64,000 nucleotides of DNA. Source: Mesostigma viride. Lineage: Eukaryota > Streptophyta > Mesostigmatophyceae > Mesostigmatales > Mesostigmataceae. The DNA lies in the NCBI GenBank assembly GCA_009746045.1, contig RPFO01000167.1, positions 312,001 through 376,000 on the forward strand. Reading direction: 5' to 3'. Shown here piece after piece: positions 1 to 9,493 of the stretch. The notes beneath the pieces were generated by a model. It was not told the DNA's origin. It worked only from the letters and a program-made list of their open reading frames with translations, and made no database searches. Position 1 is the stretch's first letter, and each line of letters begins with the position of its first letter. The position numbers were made by a program, and so were the translations under genes.

Positions 1-97
1 TCATGTAGCACATATTCCATGATGGATGGGGTGGAGGAAGCCGCGTAATCGAACTATCCTAACTCTAAGCTATCTAGTCTAGAAAATCCTAACTACA

Positions 98-1173
98 CTA
101 ATCAAAACGCCGCCTCCGCTTGGGGGGAGGGGGCTTGCCCACAGGGTCGGGCGTGTGCGCCTTGACAATCCTCTTCCACCGCGTCTTGTCCTGCATGGCA
201 GTCCAAAGACGGGAGAGAGAGTGGATGCGGTGCTCAAACTGGGCTGGGACCACTAGGTCGTCCAGCAACATCTGGATGTAGTTCGTGACAGGTTTCCCTA
301 CCCTTTTGGGAATGCCCTCGGGGCCAGGCCAGGTCAGAATGTGGCGCCCTGGCTGGCCAAGCCGCTGGGGGCCGGCCAGACCAAGGGCGGTGTCGACCTG
401 GCTGGTGCGAGCAAGGTGTCCTACAAATGCTATCCTACGCTGCCTAATCTCGTCCGAAATACGAGCCGGCATGCCATGATACAAAGACTCTGATGACGGA
501 CGCTCGGAAAACCCTACGTTAAGGACCTGTCGGAGCATCCTGTAAACCGTGCCGTCTAGCCTAGCTGCCAGTTTGGGTGGGAGTGTCCACGCCTCGGCGC
601 CATACGTGAGCACCGTGAGGACGAGGACCTTGAAGAGCATGCGCTTGCGGTGCTCGCCCAGGCCCTTCGAGCGCCAGTAGGTGTTGAGCGAACGGAGCTT
701 GGCCCAGGCCAGGCCGATGCGGGTGTCCACATCGTCGGCAGTGTCAGGAAGCCAACTCCCCAACAGCTTGAAGCGGTCGCGGAACGGGACCTCCGTCCCG
801 TCGAGCAGGCGCGGCAGCGGTGGTGTACTGGAGGCCCCAATCACCATCGCCTCAGTTTTGACACTAATCTCCAACCCCACCGCCCGCGCCTCCAGGCCCA
901 GACAGTCCAGCCAGGTCTGAATGTGCTCGGGGCTCTCGATGAGGGTGGTGTCATCCGCATAAATCAGGTCGGCAAGGCGGTAACCAGGTCTAACCCCGCC
1001 GTGCTCTTTCACGTTAAGGATGTCCAAGCCTGGCTCGAACCCCTTAAGAGCAGTAAAGCGCGCACGTGCCCGGCGCATGACGTGATCCACGACAATAATG
1101 AACAGGTATGGGGACAGGACACAACCATGCCACACCCCGTGGTGAACCTTGGGGGAATGGTGGGGTGGTGGGC
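98..1173 (-). pseudogene. LINE-A reverse transcriptase, C-terminal half
   Basis: C-terminal half of a LINE reverse transcriptase. The palm motif GVWHGCVLSPYLF (motif B; the usual Q is H here) is followed by the catalytic YADD box (motif C), a thumb region with LTYGAEAWTL, and a segment containing GHLART. The protein ends in a basic RRRRF tail at the stop at 98. It directly continues the RT interrupted at 3173; the junction lies in the target duplication. The first codons are out of frame with motif B (a frameshift near 1150-1190), so this is a broken gene. The family is known for target-primed reverse transcription; activity is not expected from this copy. Confidence 0.85.
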
Positions 1174-1345
1174 TTCCGCAGTCCATCATCATGCTCCGCC
1201 TGCACTGAAGGCCACGAGGTAGCCATGGCTGTCGGAGCTCATAACTTTCACGTTTGAGCCCCGAATTCAGCTGTGAATATCACAATCGCTTCGTCTTTCT
1301 TAGACGCACATGCTGATATAATTTTCCGAAGCTATAACGCACTAT

Positions 1346-2727
1346 ATGGCGAATAAACGCGCCTCGACGCAACGCAGCCTGGCGGCTGCGCTCGGCAATG
1401 AAAATACGTCTGCAGCCCCGGCAGCAGATTCGCCCTCAAGCCCGGACGGCAATGGTGACACTAGTCGTGCACTGGTGGTTGCCCAGCCCCCTCACGGACT
1501 TGCCTCGCCCTCTGCATCGCCAGAGCCTAAACGTAGCCGCCCTGAGCATCCGCCCCCTGACGAGCCGGACTGGAAAGAAATAGACTTTGACGCCAAATCA
1601 GCTACATGAGTGGACACAAGGCCGCGCAAATCCCATCCAGTTTATGAACGCCGTGTTCTTCGGGTCGCGCACCTCGCTTCTTGCCCTGTGCAAGCACTTT
1701 TACGTCCAAGGCCGCATCATTATGCCTACCCGCATGGATTCCCCGTCGGATCTGTCCAGCTCAGTACTCCCGCCCCCCGGCCTTCAGCTCCTCGCCCTCT
1801 GCTGCCTCCTAGGGCACTCTGTCGCCGACATCTGGGCCCCCCCCTCCACCTCCGAAATTCGCTCCATCATCAACAACGCCATCGAACAGCACGTGACCCC
1901 CCTGGCCGCAGATGTGGCGGCCATGGGCGGCACGTTGGCTGCCGAGCTTCCCATCCTCTCCTCCACCACCACCGCCACCTCCAAGCTCCTCGCCTCCACC
2001 TCCACCACAACCGACGCCCTCACCGCCCAGCTTCTCGCCATCGACAAGCGCCTGCAGGACAATGCCATAGCCATCGAATGCTTGCAGAACACCGCCGGCA
2101 TCACTGCTCAGGCGGTGAAGGACATCGCCGCTCGGCCAGCCCCTGCTGGCCCTGCCGGCGATGCTCCTCCCATCCCGACCTGGGCGGACATGCTTAAGCA
2201 ACACGCCACCTCCACCACCTACGCCGTCGCCGCCCAGCTTAAGCAGCAGACGCTGGACCTCCGCGAGGAGGCCGAGCTCGCCAAGCGCAGCCTTAACGTC
2301 ATAGTCAAGCACTTCGACCCGCTGCAGGACGAGACCGTCCGAGACCCGTTGCCCTGGCGTTTGAGAACAAAATCCTTGTCCCCATGGCTATCACTGGTAA
2401 GGGCAAGCCGCGGGGGGTGACCCGCCTTCCCCGCTCGCGGGGTAAGGCCTGCCCCTCCCCCTTGCTCCTCACCTTTGACACCATGGCGGATAAGATGGAG
2501 TTCCTCAAGTGTCGCAAGCGGCTTGGAGGGACCGCCTACACGCTGGACGACGACTTGACCTTGATGCAGCAACAACGGCGACGGGAGTTATGGCCGACCT
2601 ACCTCCAGCTTCGGCAGACGGCGGGGCAGAAGCCGGTCTACTGGAAGGGGGCGGACATCTACGTCGCCCACAAGCCCTGGCGGCAGGCGACCCCTGCCGC
2701 CCCAGCCACCCCAGCCACCCCAGCCTA
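1346..2727 (+). pseudogene. ORF1-like nucleic-acid-binding protein of the retroelement
   Basis: Three overlapping frames read through as one ORF1-like protein. An N-terminal low-complexity part (from ATG 1346, with a K/R-P patch KRSRPEH) stops at 1609. The middle part (about 1587-2420) is Ala/Thr-rich and helical, with probable coiled-coil heptads (LLAIDKRLQDNAIAIECLQ) and ends with a KRSLNVIVKHF strand. The C-terminal part (2384-2727) contains LDDDLTLMQQQRRRELWP and PVYWKGADIYV, resembling the C-terminal domain of LINE ORF1 proteins. A Pro/Ala tail ends at the stop at 2725-2727. Two frameshifts break it. Similar C-terminal pieces occur at 5765-6043 (minus), 20836-21001 and 23163-23262. Confidence 0.65.
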
Positions 2728-3161
2728 GGGAATATATAGCAGTAGTGTAGACTAGAAAGCTTAGTGACGTGGCCATGTATGCCTACGTGATGGGCCCACA
2801 CCCGCCCTTGCAATAGCCGTATAGCAATTTCGAGTCATGCTTTGCCCATGCAGGGAGTTACTCCCTGCTGAGAGGCCATGTGTACCCTAGCTATAGCCTA
2901 GCCATATACCTTCCACCCCATATGTCATGCAGGCCTCATCTAGGCCCTCTCCTCAAGCCCCCCCTGGGTGCCTGTGCTTGTTTAGGAGGCATGAACCATC
3001 ATGGAGGTGCAGGTGCACCTTGTGCACCCAGAGCAGGTGATAGTTGTACATCCTACACCTGCAGGTTGTCGCCCTGATTGTATTACAAACCCATAGATGC
3101 CCCTTTCTCAGGGCTATGTGTTACATATGCTCCCCACGGAGCTATGATTTTAATTAATTAA
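2728..3161 (+). other. Retroelement 3' UTR with terminal hairpin and TTAA tail
   Basis: Non-coding 3' region of the ORF1-only element. It contains short self-complementary stretches and ends with a 5-bp stem hairpin at 3129-3142, then about 20 bp of TTAA-type sequence. The hairpin and tail recur in other LINE 3' ends of this window, so they are the likely recognition signal for the reverse transcriptase. Confidence 0.6.
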
Positions 3162-3172
3162 TTCCGCAGTCC

Positions 3173-5298
3173 GCACTACTGCCTGTGAGCCCTCATACAG
3201 TCGGCGAATGGCAGCAATAAACGCAGGTGGCACTCGATCCAGAGCTAGGATGGCCCAAAGAGCCTCCCAGAGGACCGTGTCAAAGGCCTTGATATAGTCA
3301 ACAAAAATGAAGACCAGCGGCAAACTGTCAGGGGGAAGGCGGCGACGCACCTCCTCCATCAACCGGCGCGCGACAAACACAGCCATGACAGTGACAGTTA
3401 CGACCACGACGGAAACCCATCTGAGACTCACCCAGGTGTGGGTCCAGCGCGGCGCGGAGCCTGTGCAGCATCATGCGCATGAAGACCTTCAGCACGGCGC
3501 TCTGGAGGCAGACACCCCTGTAGTTACCGGGGTCAGCAGCAGAGCCCTTCTTGTACAGCATGACGCGGATGGCCGTGACTCTGCCACTCAGCAGGCGGAG
3601 GCTCGTCAGAAAGCAGAACACGGTTGCAGAACGCCAGCAGAAGATCCCTAACCGCCGGATCAGGGGTCTTCAGCAGCTCAGCAGAAAGGTGGTCGGCACC
3701 GACCGCCGCATCGTACCGCAGGCGAGCAAGGGCGCTGTCCAATTCCTTCAAAGTGAAGGGGGGGACGACGTCGTCAGTGGCAAGGCAGCCCTCCTGCAAG
3801 GCGGGGACTTGGTACGGTCCGCGGCCGAGGAGGGGGGCGCTGGCGGCGGCGGGGGTCCGGCAACCCCGAGGCGGGCGGCCGTCGCGGGGTGAAGCGGCGG
3901 GGGGGGGCGCGAGCCCCACCGGTCAAGGAAACATTGTGGGCCAACCAGCGGTCAAGGCTGACCGGCGCCGTGCCGTCCCCCGTGTGCTCCACCGGGGTGC
4001 GCTGCCGCCGGCCGCCGAGCCGGTCGAGGTGGTACCACATGTCCTTGCCCTGGTTGCGAGCCTGGCAGGCCTTGGCATCCGCGATGCACTGGGCCGCCTC
4101 CGCGTCCTGAGCGTGCTCGTAGGCCTCCATGAGGGCGGCCTTGAGCACTGGTTTCTGCAGCGGGTCCCGGTTACGCTTGAGGCGGTGCCGGGCGGCCAAG
4201 ACCTTGGGGTCCTGGCGGTAGAGCGGGCCGGGGCGGCGGCGGGGCATGGCCGGCAGGTGCCGGGCCGCCAGCAACGGGGCACGGGCCGCAAAGCCCGCAA
4301 AAATGGCGGCGTTGGGGGCACCCTTGTCCAGCTCGTCGACGTCCGCCCGGGCGCCCAGGGCCGACAGGTACTCCCGTCGGCACCGGTTCCGCTCGTGTTC
4401 GGCGTCCGTCCAGTCCTCAGGATCTCCCTTGACCGGACGTAGAGCAGACCAGTCAGGGCGGACCACGGCTGGGGCGCGGCGCACGGGGACGTGGTGAACC
4501 GGAGCCGAATGGTCGCGCGCACCAACCGGTGGTCAGAGCACACCGTGGCCGGCGTGTCAAACACTCGGGTGTCCAGGACCGAGGTGCACCTTGACTGCCG
4601 TACCACCACGTAGTCCAAACAGGCCTGACGGCCGTTAGGGCCACGAAAAGTGACCAAGTCCTGTGAGGGACGTTGGAAGTGGCAGTTGACAGCAACCATC
4701 CCGCTATCCCGCAAAAAGGCATAAAACAGGGGAGTGTTGTCGTTAGCAGTAGTGTCAGCAGGCGCAAAGCGACTCAGTGCCAGCAGTGCCCACGGGGAGC
4801 ATGGCATTGGCGTCGAGCAGCATAACCAAAAAGTGGCGGGCCGGAGTGACCCCCTCAAGGCTATGCAAGGACTCGAAGAACTCCTTGCGTTCCGACTCAG
4901 GTAGACCACTATGGGGTGCATAGCCCACCCCGACCGTGAGGTGGTGTTTAGACCGCCCCTCGATGGAGGTGAAATGTGCTACCATAAGGCGTGGTGTTAG
5001 AAACTTAAGCATACTGAGGCTAGCAACTGCCAACGGCGAACACAAAACACCAACACCACCTTGGCCTGGCGTCCCACTTCCAGCGAAGTAGAAACGCCAA
5101 CCGCCTGCAAGGCGGTTAGTGCTCACCGTGCCAAATGGCACCTGGCGACGGTGCTCCTGCACGCCTACTGAACGGAATAGATACACGATGTGCAATGCAA
5201 AATGCGACAAGCTCCTCTACCCGGCAGCTATGGTCGTCATCTGCTAGCAATGTGCGTGTGTTGAAAGTGGCAAGGGCCAAGGATGCCTGCTGGCCCAC
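3173..5298 (-). pseudogene. LINE-A endonuclease and RT N-terminal half
   Basis: Continuation of LINE-A upstream of the nested insertion. From the 5' end: an APE-type endonuclease start (ATFNTRTL), its catalytic Glu in VGVQEHR, the GVGVL strand, LLDANAML (Asp and Asn of the active site) and SDHRLV near the domain end (about 4510-4550). A 300-residue linker follows. The RT finger region (DAAVGADHLSAELLK, then LYKKGSAADPGNYRGVCL) and motif A (FIFVDYIKAFDTV) come next. At least four frameshifts separate these blocks. Reading stops in RRLYEGSQAVVRTAE at the insertion point. EN-RT elements of this type insert by nicking the target and priming on the exposed end. Confidence 0.85.
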
Positions 5299-5603
5299 CA
5301 GGGGAGAACGGCGATGGATGATGGGGGTGGATGCGGCGGGGGGTGGAGGTGGGGGTGGAACGGAGGGGGGAAGCCGGAAGCGGAGGAAGTAGTGCTTTTC
5401 ATCGCATTGATTTTGTCCTGCAGGCGTAGGATGCGAGCCTGCAGGCCGCCTGCTCTCGGGGTATTCGGGGATGCTTGCGCAACGCAGAGGCGTAGAAAAT
5501 CTAGCATGCGTTGGGTGTTGCTAATCTGGCTGCTGAGAGCTGTCGTTCTAGCCCGAGATACCGGGACCACCATGTGTCTCAGTCGACTGGTAGGTCGATG
5601 CAT
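5244..5603 (-). pseudogene. LINE-A 5' segment, coiled coil and Pro-rich
   Basis: Reading frame just upstream of, and overlapping, the endonuclease in another frame. It contains a short probable coiled coil (RMLDFLRLC ... ARILRLQDKINAMKS) and a His/Pro-rich stretch at its end. It probably represents the N-terminal extension of the EN-RT protein; a shift near 5300-5340 separates it from the endonuclease. No homologous family is recognised. Confidence 0.4.
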
Positions 5604-5636
5604 GGTAGTGGAACGGGGGACTATTTAGAGGCTGTC

Positions 5637-6043
5637 CCCGAAGCCTGTTAGCCGCGAGCCGACGAGTGGGTTTGTCTACCTACTGGTAACCACCAGGGGC
5701 AGCACGCTTCTCACCACGAGACTCACTACGAGACTCTGCACCCGTGGTGTTAATCTCAACACCGTCAAAGGAGGCAACCCAGCGACCATCCGACCTCAGA
5801 CGCATCTGCACACGCTTCCCCCCCCGTACGTACCCCTCCCGGATGGCCACAACCTTCGCGTGATTCCAGAGCTTGCTCCTTGCCGCCAGCAGCCTGTGCA
5901 GGGGTGTAGTCCTCGTCCATGCTGATGGGGCTGCCCTTGAGCAGGCGACGGGCGCCCATGACCCGTTTCTGGTCGTTCACGTTGGCCATGGTGACCAAAA
6001 CCAGGCCAGCTGGGCCTGCATGGCAGGCGAATGGCCCTTTCAA
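5637..6043 (-). pseudogene. ORF1 C-terminal fragment of a LINE
   Basis: The readable part is 5765-6043. It contains MANVNDQKRVMGARRLLKG followed by SPISMDEDYTPAQ, which matches the pattern of LINE ORF1 C-terminal domains (an Asp/Glu-rich turn, then 'D-x-T-P' before a basic helix), as in 2384-2727. It lies upstream of the LINE-A endonuclease in the same orientation, so it may be LINE-A ORF1, truncated at about 6045 by a Penelope-like fragment. 5637-5764 shows no further coding signal. Confidence 0.45.
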
Positions 6044-6059
6044 TGGTCACGTGATCCCG

Positions 6060-6550
6060 CAGCTGCAGTGTCCCCCAAGAACGTTAGCCATGCCATGATT
6101 CCAAACGTCCAAGAACTGCACACGGTGCAAAGGCAAAAATCCGGAGGACAGCCGACTTTCAAATGTGCGGCGGGTTCAACCAAAAGCCCGCGTATGCCAA
6201 AAAACATCGCGTTGCTGCAGCGACGCGACGATGTGGACAACGAATCCAGTGCCAAGCTCGGAACGGCTGCAAAGGAGATCTGGCATCACAGGGTTCAGAT
6301 GTGCCGAGATACTACTACGCGATCCAGCCGGTCCACGACCTGTTTATAGAGCTTGTGCCAAGGGGCAGCACCGAACAGATGTGGGTGACGTTGCAAAAAA
6401 CACCGGACTTGACGGAGCATAATGTCTCGGTCATAGTCTTTGACCAACAAACGATGCAAGAGTTCAACAAGAGTCGTGATGAAATCGACACGATAAGAAC
6501 AAAGACGGGAAAAACGATGCAACTGACTAAGACGGCAACACCATATTTAT
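6060..6550 (-). mobile_element. Penelope-like element, 3' fragment
   Basis: Inverted partial copy of the element at 31374-32830. The minus strand reads HRFSRLCSYRVDFITTLVE and LLRQVRCFLQRHP, the C-terminal part of the RT, then the shared 3' region. It lacks a 12-bp stretch present in the other copy near 32523-32536. It is truncated at both ends by LINE material. Confidence 0.65.
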
Positions 6551-7263
6551 TGCTGCCAATGATTCGCCGGCTGTATGAGGGTTCACAGGCAGTAGTGCGG
6601 ACTGCGGAAGGCACCACCCCACCATTCCCCTTTCCAGCGCCTGGCACGCTTTACGCCAATACAGGGCCCTGTGGCCGGCGCAAGCCCTTGGGCAAGCTAG
6701 AGAAACAGGACCTGGTTTAAAAGGTCCTGGTCCTCCCTGTTCTTACGTACGGGGCCGAGACGTGGACCCTTGCCGCCGACCTTGCCAAAAAGCTGGACGG
6801 GGTGGTCACCAACATGCTGCGGTCAATATTCCGTATGGGATACGCTGCTGATGTCCGCAAGGTATACCTCACTGAGGCATGCCACTTATCACCAGCACCA
6901 TCAAGCAGAGGCGCCTGCAGCTACTAGGGCAAGTTTAGCTCGCACCAACCGGGTAGGCACCTCACGTGGCCCCTCCGCAGGGCTGCGACCCGGCGCTCAG
7001 CCGAGCAGGCACCTCCTCACGTGGGCCGGGCCCAGCCAGGCTAGACGCCGCAAGGCCCGCACCTTCAAAGAGCAGCTCGTAGAGGACACGGGGGGCCTAG
7101 GACTCTCCGTGATTTGGAAAAAGATTATGGACAAGGCCAAGTGGGCTCAGGTGTTTGCACACGTGGGAAGCATGCTAGACAAGACCCCTAGGGTCGCGAG
7201 CACCATAGATATAGAGTAGGATTGTTTTTGTGTTACCTAGATAGATTAGACCGGTAGGGTTGC
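6551..7263 (+). mobile_element. LINE-C fragment, internally deleted RT
   Basis: Plus-strand LINE fragment. An RT piece ending IRRLYEGSQAVVRTAEG is joined directly to a C-terminal piece (TLYANTGPCGRRKPLGKLE, then LPVLTYGAETWTL), so motifs B and C (GVWQGC..., YADD) are missing: an internal deletion. A stop replaces Phe after EKQDL (6718-6720). The second half is close to the LINE at 42191-42971. It ends in a 3' UTR that leads into the CATC microsatellite. Confidence 0.75.
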
Positions 7264-7409
7264 GTGTACCCACCCACCCATCCATCCATCCATCCATCCA
7301 TCCATCCATCCATCCATCCATCCATCCATCCATCCATCCATCCATCCATCCATCCATCCATCCATCCATCCATCCATCCGGCCATCCATCGATCCATCCA
7401 TCCATCCAA
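7264..7409 (+). repeat. (CATC)n microsatellite
   Basis: About 33 near-perfect CATC repeats with a few substitutions at the end (ggcc, cgat). It lies in the 3' UTR of the LINE-C fragment; the related copy at 42191-42971 has only four repeats at the same place (about 42897-42913), so this array expanded after insertion. Confidence 0.95.
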
Positions 7410-7410
7410 C

Positions 7411-7660
7411 ATCATGCAGGCCTTCTAGGCGCCCGGCCCTCTCCTCAAGCCGCCCTGTGTGCTTGTGCTTGTTTAGGAGGCATGAACCATCATGGCGGTG
7501 CAGGTGCACCTTGTGCACCCAGAGCAGGTGATAGTTGTACATCCTACACCTGCAGGTTGTCGCCCTGATTGTATTACAAACCCATAGATGCCCCTTTCTC
7601 AGGGCTATGTGTTACATATGCTCCCCACGGAGCTATGATTTTAATTAATTAATTAATTAA
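7411..7660 (+). mobile_element. 3' end of ORF1-only retroelement (second copy)
   Basis: Nearly identical to 2930-3161, including the hairpin GCTCC-CCAC-GGAGC at 7620-7633 and a longer TTAA tail (to 7660). No coding sequence. Confidence 0.8.
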
Positions 7661-8093
7661 CAAGTCCTCAGTGGGAGGGGAATGATGTAAGCTATCTAGG
7701 TCCTAGTTACAGGGTTGTGGGCACCGCAGCCCGAATCGCTATGAATGCCATACACGGTCACACGCGGAGCCCCCACAGACTTGGGGGTGGTCTCCTTCAT
7801 CACTACTTGCCATCTATCCTTGCGTACCATCTGCCTCCATTAATTAATTAATTTATAGACACGTGACTGCGTCACGTGAGCATAAGTCCTCAGTGGGAGG
7901 GGAACATGGGATGGAATGGATTGTGTAAGCTATCTAGGTCCTAGTTACAGGGGTGTGGGCACCGCGGCCCGAATCGCTATGAATGCCATACGCGCGGTCA
8001 CACGCGGAGCCCCCACAGGCTTGGGGGTGGTCTCCTTCATCACTACTTGCCATCTATCCTTGCGCACCATCTGCCTCCATTAAAAAAAAAAAA
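7661..8093 (-). repeat. Two tandem LINE 3'-end copies
   Basis: Two roughly 200-bp copies of one non-coding 3' end in minus orientation (about 7661-7850 and 7885-8080). Each contains the block 'aagtcctcagtgggagggga' and a conserved 'gggcaccgc-gcccgaatcg' region. Between them lies CACGTGAC-TGC-GTCACGTG (7860-7878) preceded by a TTAA tail. The same 3' end occurs in plus orientation at 21681-21935. Confidence 0.65.
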
Positions 8094-8557
8094 TTAAAAT
8101 TATAACATGCCTCCGTGGGGAGATCATGTAGCACATATTCCATGATGGATGGGGTGGAGGAGGAAGCCGCGTGATCGAACTATCCTCCATCTGCCTCCAT
8201 ATTACAGACAAGCCAGGAGGCTGCCCGGGTGTGAGCCCGTCACGTCTAGTGTAGCACATGTCCATGCCGAGTCTATCACGAAAAGTCCACGGGTGGCGGC
8301 CCTGCCGCGCGCGGCCTGGGGCACGCCAGGTGAGGACATATCGCCCAGGCTGGGCGGGCTTAATTGGTGCCAGCTCAGTAGTCTATCTGATGTGTCTACC
8401 TGATCTGTGCGGGCCAGGTGCCCGGCTAGGCCCAGGCGCCTGTGCCTAAGAATGTGGGAAACATAGGGCAAATCAGCGTAAAAATCCTCATTACTTTTGT
8501 GCAAACCAAAGGGGATGTTAAGGGCCTTGCGCAGCATCTTGGTGATGTTGCCGTCGA
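8094..8557 (-). mobile_element. LINE-B 3' fragment
   Basis: 5'-truncated minus-strand LINE. It encodes the RT C-terminus (MLRKALNIPFGL, LRHRRLGLAGHLARTDQVD) matching the plus-strand copy at 19440-20840. Its last 80 bp (8094-8185) match the LINE-A 3' end and finish in an A/T-rich tail, so two 3' ends are joined here. Confidence 0.75.
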
Positions 8558-8576
8558 GTCGTTGAGAAGTTTCATC

Positions 8577-8915
8577 ATATCCATAATTTCATCATAGCCA
8601 TAATTTCAATGCACAAGGATACACATTTCCATCACCATTCATCTTCATCATCCTGAACGACTCGAACACGCGGACAAGATAACGGCAGGCTCGAGCTACC
8701 ATGGTCCGGATTCTCCCGATTTCTGGCCTGCGCTGGTTGTCTCCTTGATATCCAGCCATGATTTCAATGAATAAGGATACACATTTCCATCTCCATTCAT
8801 ATTCATCATCCTGAATGACGCGAAAACGCGGAAAATATAATGGCAGGTTCGAGTTATCCTATGGTCCGGATTCTCCTGGTTTCTTGGCTGCGCTGGTTGT
8901 CTCTCCTTGATATCC
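8577..8915 (+). repeat. Short interspersed retroposon, two tandem copies
   Basis: Two consecutive copies of a roughly 165-bp sequence (from 'ccataatttcaatg' to 'ggttgtctccttgat'). Further copies: 21936-22056 (minus), 24502-24668, 33026-33184 and a 31-bp remnant at 43230-43260 with an 11-bp target duplication, which shows it moves by retroposition and that its 3' end is near CTCCTTGA. No ORF. The second copy marks the start of the large duplication. Confidence 0.7.
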
Positions 8916-9493
8916 CTCTTTCCAACTCCAAATTTCAATTCAATTTGGAGCCATGTTTTCACCGATTCCCTGCAACAGGAGCGCATGCACAGACAGCCAC
9001 TCCTTGGGGAAGTGCAATCCCAAGTGCAGATAGCAAGTATTATCACAATTTCTCACTCAAACCATGGTTGCTTGCAAATGTGGGTTTCTCTTGAAACATG
9101 TTTCTTAATAAATTAAAGAATTATTCAACAGTCACGAGCAGCCTGCAAAGTAAGACGAGTAAAGGGCTATATAAACCTCAGTTGACAGCCCAGATTGCCT
9201 AAAAAATACAGAGCTGTACATATGTGTTTGGCGATGCTCGTAAAGAGGCACTATGTTGTGGGTGTTATGCCCCACCTACGGTGTAGCAAGCTGCCAGACT
9301 ACGCAAATATACAAGTCGCAGTGTGTGTTTCACTAAGCAGCGGCCATCCCTAACCACTGCCAGCAAAAGGGTTTCCTCCTATCCTCTTCTATTCACAATA
9401 CAGCACAATCTAACTATTTCTTCCCAGGCCACTGGGAGAGCTGCCAGTATTCCCGCCACCGCCTTCAGAAAGTCAAGCAGGGCCACCTAGCAT
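8916..9493. other. 3' flank of the LCIB-like gene, no gene seen
   Basis: No coding signal on either strand. The first 200 bp and the 300 bp before the stop codon are conserved with 24670-24870 and 25850-26214. It probably contains the gene's 3' UTR on the minus strand; I could not place a polyadenylation signal with confidence. Confidence 0.5.

Larger units (their letters stand above)
1185..3161 (+). mobile_element. ORF1-only (HAL1-like) non-autonomous retroelement
   Basis: A 1,977-bp insertion within LINE-A, bounded by the perfect 11-bp duplication TTCCGCAGTCC (1174-1184 / 3162-3172). It consists of a 5' UTR, one ORF1-like reading frame with breaks, and a 3' UTR ending in the hairpin GCTCC-CCAC-GGAGC (3129-3142) and a TTAATTAA tail. 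No endonuclease or RT is encoded. The design resembles the ORF1-only 'half-L1' elements of mammals, so it was presumably mobilised by a LINE in trans. A second copy of its 3' UTR is at 7411-7660; 5' relatives are at 19300-19440 and 22057-22205. Confidence 0.8.
1..5603 (-). mobile_element. LINE-A non-LTR retrotransposon, interrupted
   Basis: Minus-strand non-LTR retrotransposon, reading from about 5603 down to position 1. It carries an APE-type endonuclease, then a reverse transcriptase, then a basic C-terminal tail. A plus-strand element (1185-3161) sits inside the RT; the 11-bp sequence TTCCGCAGTCC flanks it on both sides (1174-1184 and 3162-3172), showing that one LINE was split. Several frameshifts make it inactive. 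The 3' UTR (1-97) matches the 3' end at 21424-21680, where the hairpin and AT-rich tail are also present; here the tail lies beyond the window edge. Confidence 0.85.
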
